Assembly: GCA_016199265.1 (NCBI GenBank)
Contig: JACQGX010000389.1
Coordinates: forward strand, 1-37,763
DNA length: 37,763 nt
DNA from: Chloroflexota bacterium
GTDB taxonomy: Bacteria; Chloroflexota; UBA11872; UBA12225
Reading direction: 5' to 3'
Of the stretch, positions 8,133-16,896 are shown piece by piece (within the stretch, counting starts at the first letter, position 1; each line of letters begins with the position of its first letter). A program made the position numbers and the translations under genes. The notes beneath the pieces were generated by a model. It saw only the letters and a program-made list of their open reading frames with translations. It had not been told where the DNA came from and made no database searches.

Positions 8133-9299
8133 TCAGACACGATCCGGCGGCGCCAGGTCTATGCCAATCGCCGAACGTCCGAGTGCCACGGCGCTTCTTA
8201 AGGTGGTGCCAGTACCCATGAAGGGGTCCAACACGACCCCAGGCAGCGTGCCGGCGCCGCACTCGCAGGACGTCCAACCAACAGTCTCTCTCTTAGCGAA
8301 CGTGAACTCGCGAAAGTAGCCACCCAGAGCTGCCTTCGCCTCGGCTGCAAGCGCCTTCACGCGTTCTGAGTTGCGGCCCGTACCGTTCTGGATGTGCAGG
8401 GCCTTGCCGGCATCGGATACGCCCGTGGCCTGGACTGCAGCGATGTGCTCCGCTGTGAGCCCTTTCTCACGAGCGATTTCCATCGCGCGGCGAGCCTGCG
8501 GCCGGTTCGGGTCCAATCGGGCTGTCCGACGAGTCATCCGACGTCGCGGTATCCCGCACTGTGTGCACACTGCGGATGGGCATGCAAGGATGACAGCTCG
8601 CGCCACCAGATCTTCTGGGAATGGAGCCAAATGCGGCTCCATATTGCGGCCCGGCTGTACCTGCCACACGTCGCCTGGATTGGTCCCGTTGCCGTAGTGC
8701 TGTGAGTAGCCGAGAAGATCGTAGTAGTAGTCATTCCGCATGACTAGGTGAAGAACGTACTCGTGTCGATTGGCGAGGCGATCTTTGGCAGGCTCGGGCA
8801 TGCCACCGTCCTTGGCCCAGATGATCCGATTACGCACGATCCAACCATCGTCACGTGCCGCAGCCTCTACACGTCCAGGAATGGCAGCGAGGCTTCGCTT
8901 CCAATACGTGTCACCGATGTTAAGAAAGACGGATCCGGTTGAGCGCAAGACTCGACGCCACTCTCTAAGTGCGTCAACCAGCGCATCGACGTATTCGCCA
9001 GGTGTCGCCTCCTGGCCAATCTGGCTAGCAATCCCGTAGTCGCGCTTTCGCCAATATGGAGGCGATGTCACAACCAGGTCAACTGTGCAAGTGCGCAGTG
9101 GTAGCCTTCTCGCATCTGCGCCAAAGATACGAATATAGGGAGCAACTGTCGGTCTCGGCGCATCTCCCGGTTCCACCATTCTCAACGGAACAGCAGACAC
9201 TGCAATATCTGTGGTCAGCGTGCTCCGGCTGCCGCGACCATTAAGACTACGTTTGGCATCGGCCTCATCGCTCACAATCGTACGAGCCATCGCATCCAT
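8133..9299 (-). CDS. Site-specific DNA methyltransferase (N4-cytosine or N6-adenine)
   Basis: VDLVVTSPPYWRKRDYG (motif IV), DPFMGTGTTLRSAVALGRSAIGIDLA (motif I), CxxC pairs (CTQC, CEC). Confidence 0.9.
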   Translation of the reverse strand: MDAMARTIVSDEADAKRSLNGRGSRSTLTTDIAVSAVPLRMVEPGDAPRPTVAPYIRIFGADARRLPLRTCTVDLVVTSPPYWRKRDYGIASQIGQEATPGEYVDALVDALREWRRVLRSTGSVFLNIGDTYWKRSLAAIPGRVEAAARDDGWIVRNRIIWAKDGGMPEPAKDRLANRHEYVLHLVMRNDYYYDLLGYSQHYGNGTNPGDVWQVQPGRNMEPHLAPFPEDLVARAVILACPSAVCTQCGIPRRRMTRRTARLDPNRPQARRAMEIAREKGLTAEHIAAVQATGVSDAGKALHIQNGTGRNSERVKALAAEAKAALGGYFREFTFAKRETVGWTSCECGAGTLPGVVLDPFMGTGTTLRSAVALGRSAIGIDLAPPDRV

Positions 9300-9399
9300 A
9301 TCATCCCCGCCGTGACCATGATAGCGGCACCAACAGCATGTTCGCCGCTCTTGGTAAACCTTTGTGGCCGGAGCAGAGTTCTCTTCCGGAACCGTGTCG

Positions 9400-9442
9400 C
9401 AGTCACGACTGTGATTATACGCAAGCGTGTAGGAAATGTAAA
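9400..9442 (-). promoter_or_regulatory. Sigma70-like promoter TTTACA-N17-TATAAT for the methyltransferase gene, followed by CAGTC-N2-GACTG
   Basis: Read on minus strand: TTTACA (9442-9437), 17-nt spacer, TATAAT (9419-9414), short inverted repeat 9411-9400. Confidence 0.6.
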
Positions 9443-9464
9443 GGGTCGCCTCGAGCCGCCCATG

Positions 9465-10007
9465 CTATGGAATGGAAGGGTGATCGGCCTGATTTCTGCG
9501 ATCGCTCGCCGTGCGGCCGCCGGGCACGCCGCGATACCATCGCGGGGCCTCAGGTTCATGTGCCCGACGCCACGCGGCGAGATTGGCCCGAAAGTCGGTA
9601 CCGATCTCGCCACGAGCGACCAGGCGCCCGAACACCTCGTAGGGATCGGTGGCGGCGCCTTCCCTGCGGAGCGTGGCCTCGTCGTTGAGGTACAGAAAGA
9701 TGATCGATCGGGCCGATTCCGAGAAAACCCAAAACAGGCGAAACCGAGGTGGCAGGCCGCGCCCCTTCGCTCGACGGAATCGCGCGAGCTCGCCTTTGAG
9801 CCGGCACTCCGGCGCATCGGGGTTGGCCGGAACGATCTCGATGAGGAGGCGATGGACCGCCGCCGCCAACTTCACCGTCGGGTGCTGTCGAAACTGCTCT
9901 GGAGACAGTTCCCGTTTCAAATGTCGAGCTGCATGCCGCAGTTCAAGGTACCGCTTGCCAAACACCGGATGGTACAGCAGCGTCCAGCCATTGACGACCA
10001 GAGGCAC
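9465..10007 (-). CDS. yhaV: Type II toxin YhaV
   Basis: VNGWTLLYHPVFGKRYLELR..KRELSPEQFRQHPTVKLAAAVHRLLIEIVPANPDAPECRLKGELARFRRAKGRGLPPRFRLFWVFSESARSIIFLYLNDEATLRREG..DPYEVFGRLVARGEI. Confidence 0.85.
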   Translation of the reverse strand: MPLVVNGWTLLYHPVFGKRYLELRHAARHLKRELSPEQFRQHPTVKLAAAVHRLLIEIVPANPDAPECRLKGELARFRRAKGRGLPPRFRLFWVFSESARSIIFLYLNDEATLRREGAATDPYEVFGRLVARGEIGTDFRANLAAWRRAHEPEAPRWYRGVPGGRTASDRRNQADHPSIP

Positions 10008-10030
10008 GTTAGGTCTCGACCGGCCCGGTA

Positions 10031-10384
10031 TCAGTCGGTTTCGACACCACGGAAGAGCTCGTCGTCTCCTTCGGTCAGCACGCCAACATCGCCCAACTGT
10101 TCTGGGTGGGCGAGCGCATCCTTGGCGAGGAAGTGGAGGAAGTGGGCGAACTCCGGCTCATCCTCGATTGAAGGCGTTTCTCCGTGCGGCCGCTCTATCA
10201 TGATGCCTGCGTCGGTACGCACGAGATCGACCCGGGCCTCGATCCCCAGCTCATCCAGCCATGACTTCGGTACAACTACTGAGCGCGACCCGCCGGTGCG
10301 GCGTAGAGGCACTGTCTTCCGTTCGTATGCCATGTACCTGTGTCCGTCGAGAGACTTCACCTCAACCGTACCACATATAGCCAC
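10031..10384 (-). CDS. prlF: PrlF-like AbrB/SpoVT-fold antitoxin
   Basis: MAYERKTVPLRRTGGSRSVVVPKSWLDELGIEARVDLVRTDAGIMIERP..; immediately upstream of yhaV; start may be internal Met (~10333). Confidence 0.75.
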   Translation of the reverse strand: MAICGTVEVKSLDGHRYMAYERKTVPLRRTGGSRSVVVPKSWLDELGIEARVDLVRTDAGIMIERPHGETPSIEDEPEFAHFLHFLAKDALAHPEQLGDVGVLTEGDDELFRGVETD

Positions 10385-10413
10385 AAGTTGCTACTAACGA
10401 AGGAGGAATTGGC

Positions 10414-11406
10414 GTGGAGTACGTGCGATTCGGGTCGGCGGGCGTCAAGGTGTCGCGGCTGGCCCTGGGCCTGGGATTGCGGGGACAGATGGACGAGCGG
10501 GAAGCGGAACGCCTGATCCTGCGTGCCTACGACGGCGGCATCAATCTCTTCGACTGCGCCAACGTCTACGGGTTGGGCGACGACCGTGCGTACGCCGGGC
10601 GTTCGGAAGAGATTCTCGGCCGCGCCCTCAAGGGCCGGCGCGACGACGTGGTCATCACCTCCAAAGTGGTCAGCGCGGTTGGTCCGGGGCCAAACGACAG
10701 AGGCGGGTCACACTACCACATCATGCGCGAGGTCGACCGGTCGCTCCGCCGGCTGGACACCGACCGGATCGACATCTATCTGCTGCACAGCTTCGACGCC
10801 ACGACACCGTTGGAAGAGCAACTGCGGACATTGGACGACCTGGTGCGTCAGGGCAAGGTGCGTTACACCGGCGTCTGCAACTACCAGGCGTGGCAGGTGT
10901 GCCACGCCCTGTGGATACAGCAGCAACTCAACGCGCCGCCGTTGATCACCATCCAGAACCGCTACAGTCTGCTCGACCGGGAGTTGGAACGCGAGATGTT
11001 CCCGTTGCTGCGCCACTTCGGCATCGGCATGATGGCCTACTCGCCGCTGGCCATCGGCTTGTTAAGTGGCATGTACCGGCCGGGCGAGCCGCCGCCGCCG
11101 GGAAGCCTGTGGGCCAAGTTTCCTCAGGAGGCGTTTGAACGTGCACTCTCCGGTGCGGCCGGAGCCACGGTGAGCGCCGCGCACGAGCTCGCCGCGCGCC
11201 ACGGCGCGACCGTGGCCCAGCTGGCGCTCAAGTGGGTGCTGTCACGGCCGGAGGTCACCGTCGCCATCTCCGGCGCCGACACCGATGCGCAGATGGAGGA
11301 GAACCTCGGCGCGGTCGACCTGCAGCTCCCCGCCGAAGACCTCGAGCTGCTCGACCGCGTTTCTGCCGGGCAGGACGCGGTGGCAGAAAGGATGCAACGC
11401 CGGTAA
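10414..11406 (+). CDS. Aldo/keto reductase
   Basis: GTG start with AAGGAGGA SD; MEYVRFGSAGVKVSRLALGLGLRG..INLFDCANVYGLG..SEEILGRAL..VVITSKV..RLDTDRIDIYLLHSFD. Confidence 0.9.
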   Translation: MEYVRFGSAGVKVSRLALGLGLRGQMDEREAERLILRAYDGGINLFDCANVYGLGDDRAYAGRSEEILGRALKGRRDDVVITSKVVSAVGPGPNDRGGSHYHIMREVDRSLRRLDTDRIDIYLLHSFDATTPLEEQLRTLDDLVRQGKVRYTGVCNYQAWQVCHALWIQQQLNAPPLITIQNRYSLLDRELEREMFPLLRHFGIGMMAYSPLAIGLLSGMYRPGEPPPPGSLWAKFPQEAFERALSGAAGATVSAAHELAARHGATVAQLALKWVLSRPEVTVAISGADTDAQMEENLGAVDLQLPAEDLELLDRVSAGQDAVAERMQRR

Positions 11407-11450
11407 CGGCGGCCGGGTGCGAGCAACCGTTCCGGTGGCCGACCACGGTC

Positions 11451-11513
11451 TGTAGGGGCGTATAGAGATACGCCCGGGGGCGGCGGCCAGGCGTATGGCG
11501 ATATGCCCCTACA
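11451..11513. repeat. Double-hairpin palindromic repeat (REP/MITE-like)
   Basis: TGTAGGGGCGTATAGAGATACGCCC...GGCGTATGGCGATATGCCCCTACA; outer termini are inverted TGTAGGGG/CCCCTACA and each half folds back on itself. Confidence 0.7.
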
Positions 11514-11592
11514 CGTCCTCGCCACATCCGGAAGTATTGTCTGCGCCCACGGCGGCCCGACTGGGTTGTGTGGTTTGTATGTACTGTTGCGG

Positions 11593-12447
11593 CTATCCGC
11601 TGTTGGCGGCGGCGATGGCGGCCGTGAGGCCGCGGTAGCTCATCGCGGCGGCTTCCTTGGGTGGGCGGGGCGCGCGGGGCGTGCCGTCGAGCTCGACCAT
11701 GAACCAGCCGTCGAAGCCGGCGTCCTTCAAGCCGCGGAACATCGTGGCGAAGTCGATCACGCCCGAGCCCACCGGCACGTACCCGGCGTAGCCGGTGGGG
11801 TCCTCGACCGTCCCGTCTGGCAGGCGCTTGACGGGGGAGCCGCCGTAGTCCTTGACGTGGACGTGGGTGACGACGTCGCGGTACCTGCCGACGACCTCCA
11901 CCGCATCGCCGCCGGCCTGGGCGATCTGCCCGGTGTCCGGCCCGAAGCCGCAGGCGCGCGGATCGAGCGCCTCGACCACCATGGCGATCTCTTCCGGCTT
12001 CTCGACCGGCGTACCGGTGTGCGGATGCAGCGAGGTACGCAGGCCCAACTCGTCGCGGATGCGCGCGCCAAGCTCATTGAGCGTCCGCGCTAGACCGGCG
12101 TACTCCTCGGGTGAATACGACTCCTTCTCGCGTCGCTGGCAACTCACGACGATCGTTTCGGCCCCGACCTCTTTGCTCCAACGCGCCCACTTCATCACCT
12201 GCTCGATATCCTCGGCCGCGCGAGCCGGATCGATGTACGTGCGGGCGCAGTACGACGCAGCGTACTTGAGGCCGTGTCGGGCAATCAGGTCCTTGAAGGC
12301 CGGCGCCCCGCCGGGGTACTGCTCGATCACGTGGCCAAACGTCTCGAAGGCGGTGAAGCCAACGGCCGCGACGTCGGCCACCTTCTCTTCCACCGGCTGG
12401 CTCGGCCAGGTGATACCGGTATGTCCGATGCGTTCAGGATCAAGCAT
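11593..12447 (-). CDS. Sugar phosphate isomerase/epimerase (IolE-like TIM barrel)
   Basis: MLDPERIGHTGITWPSQPVEEKVADVAAVGFTAFETFG..LRTSLHPHTGTPVEKPEEI..GFGPDTGQIAQAGGD..VTHVHVKDY; trimmed to ATG 12447. Confidence 0.85.
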   Translation of the reverse strand: MLDPERIGHTGITWPSQPVEEKVADVAAVGFTAFETFGHVIEQYPGGAPAFKDLIARHGLKYAASYCARTYIDPARAAEDIEQVMKWARWSKEVGAETIVVSCQRREKESYSPEEYAGLARTLNELGARIRDELGLRTSLHPHTGTPVEKPEEIAMVVEALDPRACGFGPDTGQIAQAGGDAVEVVGRYRDVVTHVHVKDYGGSPVKRLPDGTVEDPTGYAGYVPVGSGVIDFATMFRGLKDAGFDGWFMVELDGTPRAPRPPKEAAAMSYRGLTAAIAAANSG

Positions 12448-12529
12448 ATCTCTACCTCCTTGAAGTAAGACGAATGACGTAACACGAACTGCCAACTCGA
12501 TTCATTTCCCAAGCCGGCTTCTGGCGCTT

Positions 12530-14038
12530 CTACAAATACTGTCGCCACTTGTCGATCCACGCCTTGGCCTGTGCTTCGCCCTGCTGCAGTGCCTCACGCA
12601 CGCTCCGCTTCCCCTGGAGAGCATCGTTGACGATGCCGGCCACGATCGTCTGGATCTCGGAGTTACCCGGTACCGGCGGCAGCCAGTGCGAGTGTGGCAC
12701 TTCGTCGATGAGCACCTTGCGTGTGGGGTCCTTCTGGAGATAAGCCGCGCTGCTGGCGACCGACCGGCGCGACGGGATGCGGTCCAAGTCCTCGGAGAAT
12801 CGCAGAATGTGTTCCGGTTTCATGAGATGTTCGATCAGCGCCCAGGCGGCCTCGCGCTGCTTGCTCTGCGGCGCAATTGCCAGCGCTGTCCCGCCCTGGA
12901 GACCCGAACGCTTACCACCCTTGGGCACCGGCAAGGGGGCAACGTCGTACTTGGTCTCTGGAAAGTCCCGGCGGAGCGTCGCCATGATGGTGTGGGCATC
13001 CATCTGCGTCGCGATGCGGCCGCTGCCAAAGTTCCACCCGACGTTCCGGACGGTAACCGCACCGGCGACCTCTTGCTGCACCTCGGCCAGCGCCTGCCAG
13101 CCGCCGTGCAGATCCACAAAGCGCTTCATGAACTCCAGCGCGCGGATGCCCTGGTCGCCGCCAAACGCGGGCTGGAAGTCGGCCGTGAAGTAGTCGCCGC
13201 CCAACTGACGCAGGTGCATCAGCCAGGTGACAACGCCGCCATTGTGCCAGGTAGGGTGGTAGCCGACCCGATCGACCTTGCCGGGCGTTGCCCCGGTGCG
13301 CATCGCCTTGCGGGCGACGACCTCCAGGTCGTCCCACGTCTTGGGTGCCTCCGCAGGGTTCAGCCCGACCTCCCGCCACAGGCTGTCATTAAGGAAGAGG
13401 ACCCAGACACCGGTGGAGTGGGTGATCCCGTACAGCTTCCCCTTCCAGCTTGCGTCGGCGATGTGAGACCCCCACATATCCTCCCGCTTGAGCGCCTGCG
13501 ACCGCTTCACGTATTCGTCGAGGGCAACCGCGGTACCGTTGACCGCCAACTCAGGGATCGCGTTTCTGGACGCCAGGTAGAGGTCGGCGATTTCGCCGCC
13601 GATGGCGGACGCGTACAACTTTTCGATGTGCTGCGTCACGCCGCCGGGCAAGATGTCCTGAACGTCGAGATCCAGTTGGGGATGCAGCTCACGAAAAGAT
13701 CGGATCTGTGCCGCGCCGATGCCTTCGGTGAAGCGGGAAAACGAACCGGACTGTGACCAGAACGTCAATTTGCCGGTCAGCTTTGCGCTCTTGGCCGCAC
13801 CGGTAGTGGTCACGGCTTCTCCCGAGCCCCCGGCGCCACCGGATCCACCGGCGCACGCAATTACGACGCCGCTCGCCAATCCGGCCGCGCTCGCACCAAA
13901 CAGCCCCCGTCGGGTTCGGTACGCCGCCACTATCGCGCCGGCACGCGCGTTGACACGGGCCGAATCCACTCGGCTGTCACTTGTGCCGCCGGCCGCGTTA
14001 TCTCGCGTGATCACCATGCCGGTATCCTCCTTCGTCAT
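12530..14038 (-). CDS. Extracellular solute-binding lipoprotein (ABC sugar transporter, family 1)
   Basis: TAT/lipobox region RTRRGLFGASAAGLASGVVIACAGG; KLTFWSQSGSFSRFTEGIGAAQIRSFRELHPQLDLDVQ.. Confidence 0.85.
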   Translation of the reverse strand: MTKEDTGMVITRDNAAGGTSDSRVDSARVNARAGAIVAAYRTRRGLFGASAAGLASGVVIACAGGSGGAGGSGEAVTTTGAAKSAKLTGKLTFWSQSGSFSRFTEGIGAAQIRSFRELHPQLDLDVQDILPGGVTQHIEKLYASAIGGEIADLYLASRNAIPELAVNGTAVALDEYVKRSQALKREDMWGSHIADASWKGKLYGITHSTGVWVLFLNDSLWREVGLNPAEAPKTWDDLEVVARKAMRTGATPGKVDRVGYHPTWHNGGVVTWLMHLRQLGGDYFTADFQPAFGGDQGIRALEFMKRFVDLHGGWQALAEVQQEVAGAVTVRNVGWNFGSGRIATQMDAHTIMATLRRDFPETKYDVAPLPVPKGGKRSGLQGGTALAIAPQSKQREAAWALIEHLMKPEHILRFSEDLDRIPSRRSVASSAAYLQKDPTRKVLIDEVPHSHWLPPVPGNSEIQTIVAGIVNDALQGKRSVREALQQGEAQAKAWIDKWRQYL

Positions 14039-14814
14039 TCGTCATGAACGATCGCCACCGCCCGCACCGGCGCCGCCGAGGCGCCGCGCCACTTGATGGG
14101 GAGCACACTGACGGTGAACGAATGGTATGGCGGCGGGATCAGGTGCAGATTGCACAGGTTTTCCAGGTGATAGTACTCGCGCTCGAGCATCACCCGGTGC
14201 GCCTCCCAGAACTTGTTGCGCTCGAACATCGCCGGCACAGGTGGGTCGAAGCCCACCGCATCGATGCCCATCATCTTGATGCCGCGATCGAGGAGCCAGT
14301 GCACCGCTTCCTTGGTCATGCCTGGGTGGTCGGTCAGGTACCGCTTTTCGTCGCGGTACTTCGCCGCGTCGGTGCGCAGCAGCACGATGTCGAGCGGCTT
14401 GAGCCGGTATTCGATCTTGTGCAGTGCCGCTTCGAGGTCGTCCGACCAGATCTCGTCGCCCGGCTGTTTGGCGGTCAAATCGAGCACGACGCCGTCGCCA
14501 TAGCAGTACTCGAGCGGAATACCCTCGGCCCGCGGCGCCTCGGGGTTGACGTGGCCCCACGAATCGAGGTGTGTGCCGACGTGATCGCCGGTGACGATCA
14601 TACAGTGGTTGGGCAGGTGGGTGATGCCCAGCACATCGGTGCCCATGCTGCGCGCCATCTGCTGGTGATCCTCCATCTCCACGATCACCGGCTTGGCGAC
14701 GCTGGGGTAGACGACCATCCCCTGGTACACCTCGAATGAGAGGTCGACGATGCGCGGCCGCTTCCGCTGTGCCGTTGGTTGTGCTTGAGTAGGAACCGGG
14801 CCGAGACGAGACAT
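14035..14814 (-). CDS. Cyclase family protein (kynurenine formamidase-like)
   Basis: IVDLSFEVYQGMVVYP..GDHVGTHLDSWGH..GDGVVLDLT..GMTKEAVHWLLDRGIKMMGIDAVGFDPP. Confidence 0.85.
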   Translation of the reverse strand: MSRLGPVPTQAQPTAQRKRPRIVDLSFEVYQGMVVYPSVAKPVIVEMEDHQQMARSMGTDVLGITHLPNHCMIVTGDHVGTHLDSWGHVNPEAPRAEGIPLEYCYGDGVVLDLTAKQPGDEIWSDDLEAALHKIEYRLKPLDIVLLRTDAAKYRDEKRYLTDHPGMTKEAVHWLLDRGIKMMGIDAVGFDPPVPAMFERNKFWEAHRVMLEREYYHLENLCNLHLIPPPYHSFTVSVLPIKWRGASAAPVRAVAIVHDE

Positions 14815-14816
14815 CG

Positions 14817-15797
14817 CTAGTTCCCCATATCGAATGTGACTTTGATTGCTTCCCGGCGGCGCAGGAGGTCGATTCCCTTGTCGAACTCCTCGATAGGAAT
14901 CTCGTGGGTGAGGAGCGGCTTCACATTGACCTGGCCGCTGACGAGCAGGTGCCGGGCGTACTTCCCGGGCCGGCCGGCGGGCGTACGCGTGTACTCGATC
15001 GTCGTGCCGCGGCGCCGGGCCGCCTGCGGCACGCGGAAGTCGGCCTCCGGCACGCTGAAGATGATCAATCGTCCGGCCGTGTGCTCGAGGTCACCCTCGA
15101 TCGCCGCCGGCACGCCGGAACAGTCGACGCTGAGCGTGAACTCGTCCTCGCGGAGATCGGCCCAGTCCTTCGATCCCGGCCGGACAGCGCGGTCGGCGCC
15201 GAGCGACACCGCCAGCTCGCACCGATCCGGTTGGACGTCGATCGCGGTCAACGATTCGGGCCCGAGCGTCTTGAGCGCCTGGAGCATCATCAGGCCGGCG
15301 GGGCCCATCCCGGAGACGGCGACGCGCTGCCCGGTAAGATCGCCCGCCCTCACCACACCCTGGCCGACGCAGCTCAGCATCTCCAGCATCGCCATTTCGC
15401 GCCAAGAGAGCCCCTCCGGAAACGGCAAGACCGAGCGCTCGTGCGTTGCGTAGAACTGGACGTAACCGCCGTAGGCCCGCCCGGAGGGGCGGAATGACCT
15501 CGTACCCGGCGGAGAACCCCAGTACGCGACACGGTCGCCGACCTGCACCGTCGTGACTTGGTCGCCGCGCTCAACGACGACGCCGGAGAGCTCGTGGCCG
15601 GGGCTGCCCACCGGGTAGGGATAGATCGGGTGCCCGGCCCGGCCGAAGAGGTCGATGCCGTCCCAGACGGTGAGGTCCCAGTGGGTGCAACTGTTGATCG
15701 CCTTGATCTCGACGATCACTTCGTCCGCGTAGGGTTCCGGCCGGGGCACGTCCACGATCTCGAAGCGGCCCGGCCGGGGGATCTGTAAGGCCTTCAT
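14817..15797 (-). CDS. MDR-family (zinc-type) alcohol/polyol dehydrogenase
   Basis: MKALQIPRPGRFEIVDVPRPEPYADEVIVEIKAINSCTHWDLTVW..GSPGHELSGVV..VSGMGPAGLMMLQALKTLG. Confidence 0.85.
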   Translation of the reverse strand: MKALQIPRPGRFEIVDVPRPEPYADEVIVEIKAINSCTHWDLTVWDGIDLFGRAGHPIYPYPVGSPGHELSGVVVERGDQVTTVQVGDRVAYWGSPPGTRSFRPSGRAYGGYVQFYATHERSVLPFPEGLSWREMAMLEMLSCVGQGVVRAGDLTGQRVAVSGMGPAGLMMLQALKTLGPESLTAIDVQPDRCELAVSLGADRAVRPGSKDWADLREDEFTLSVDCSGVPAAIEGDLEHTAGRLIIFSVPEADFRVPQAARRRGTTIEYTRTPAGRPGKYARHLLVSGQVNVKPLLTHEIPIEEFDKGIDLLRRREAIKVTFDMGN

Positions 15798-15841
15798 CGT
15801 CTCTTTCCTCCTGTGCGCCTCGCCAGCAGTTATGCCAGGTC

Positions 15842-15982
15842 GATTATCGATAGTAGGACGCGAGCTGTCAAGTGCTTCGGCGGTTACGATCGACTTTGCT
15901 GGCGAATGTCATTGGTGCGCAGGGTATCTTGACTTCGACCATCGGCCTGTCGTATACGTAGAAGCGGCATGATTATCGATAA
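15842..15982. promoter_or_regulatory. Two copies of GATTATCGATA (15842-15852, 15971-15981) in the divergent MDR dehydrogenase/GntR region
   Basis: Read directly; the second copy lies on the GntR start codon and extends to the palindrome TTATCGATAA. Confidence 0.5.
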
Positions 15983-16832
15983 CGAGCGCACCGACTGCCG
16001 GCCGGCGGTACGGCGCTCGCTGCCGGTGCGGGTGCGTGAGGCCATCGAAGAGCAGATCCTGACCGGCGGGCTGCGCGAGGGCGACCAGATCGTCGAGTAC
16101 CAGCTCGCCCGCCAGATGGGGATTAGCCAGACGCCGGTCCGCGAAGCGCTGCGCACGCTGGAACGGGATGGGCTGGTGGTCACGCTGCCGCACCGAGGCA
16201 CGTTCGTCCGCCGCGTCACACGCCGCGAAGCGGCCGAGCGCTATTCCCTGGGGATGGAGTTAGAGGCCTTTGCGGCGCGGCTGGCGATGCCCAAGCTTTT
16301 GGAAGACGACTTTCGCCGGCTGGAGCAGATCATCGACGAGATGGCCGCGGCCGCCGATACGGCGCGGCGGGAGTTGCAGGAGTTGCAGGAGCTGCAGGAG
16401 CACCAGGAGCACCAGGGGCCGGCCGCACCGGCGCCGCACGCCGAAGACGTGGCCTTTGCGCGGAGCGTCGAGCTGAATGTGGCTTTTCACCGGTACCTGG
16501 TAGAGCGTGCCGAGCACGAGCACCTCCTGAGAGCGTGGCTCTCGGTGAACCCGCTCAACTGGCGCTTCGTGACCTATACTCGCCTGCTCAACCCCGATCC
16601 GGTGGAGTTGGCGGAGCGGCACCGCTCGCTTCTCGCGGCGTATCGCACCGGCGATCAGGTGCTGGCTGCCGCTGTTATCCGGCAGCATATTTGGGAGGTG
16701 GCGGAGCAAGTCTTGCCGAACATTCCAGACGAACCCGCACACTCGTTGAGTGCGCCCAACTTGCCGCGCGCGCCGAGGAACGGTAACGGCGCCGCCCGGC
16801 TCAATGGCACGGCATCGAGCCGTACTGGTTAA
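15969..16832 (+). CDS. GntR family regulator, FCD subfamily
   Basis: PVRVREAIEEQILTGGLREGDQIVEYQLARQMGISQTPVREALRTLERDGLVVTLPHRGTFVRRVTRREAAERY.. Confidence 0.9.
   Translation: MIIDNERTDCRPAVRRSLPVRVREAIEEQILTGGLREGDQIVEYQLARQMGISQTPVREALRTLERDGLVVTLPHRGTFVRRVTRREAAERYSLGMELEAFAARLAMPKLLEDDFRRLEQIIDEMAAAADTARRELQELQELQEHQEHQGPAAPAPHAEDVAFARSVELNVAFHRYLVERAEHEHLLRAWLSVNPLNWRFVTYTRLLNPDPVELAERHRSLLAAYRTGDQVLAAAVIRQHIWEVAEQVLPNIPDEPAHSLSAPNLPRAPRNGNGAARLNGTASSRTG
16371..16415 (+). repeat. Five 9-nt in-frame tandem units (ELQ ELQ ELQ EHQ EHQ)
   Basis: gagttgcag gagttgcag gagctgcag gagcaccag gagcaccag. Confidence 0.85.
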
Positions 16833-16896
16833 CCAACCCGGGAGTCATCCACACCCATCAAGAGTCCAGCAAATTCAAATCAAGGAGAGGTACCAC

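Noticed and set aside
12686-13756. 356-aa plus-strand ORF inside the minus-strand SBP gene
   Set aside because: Antisense shadow of the SBP; no supporting start context or motifs.
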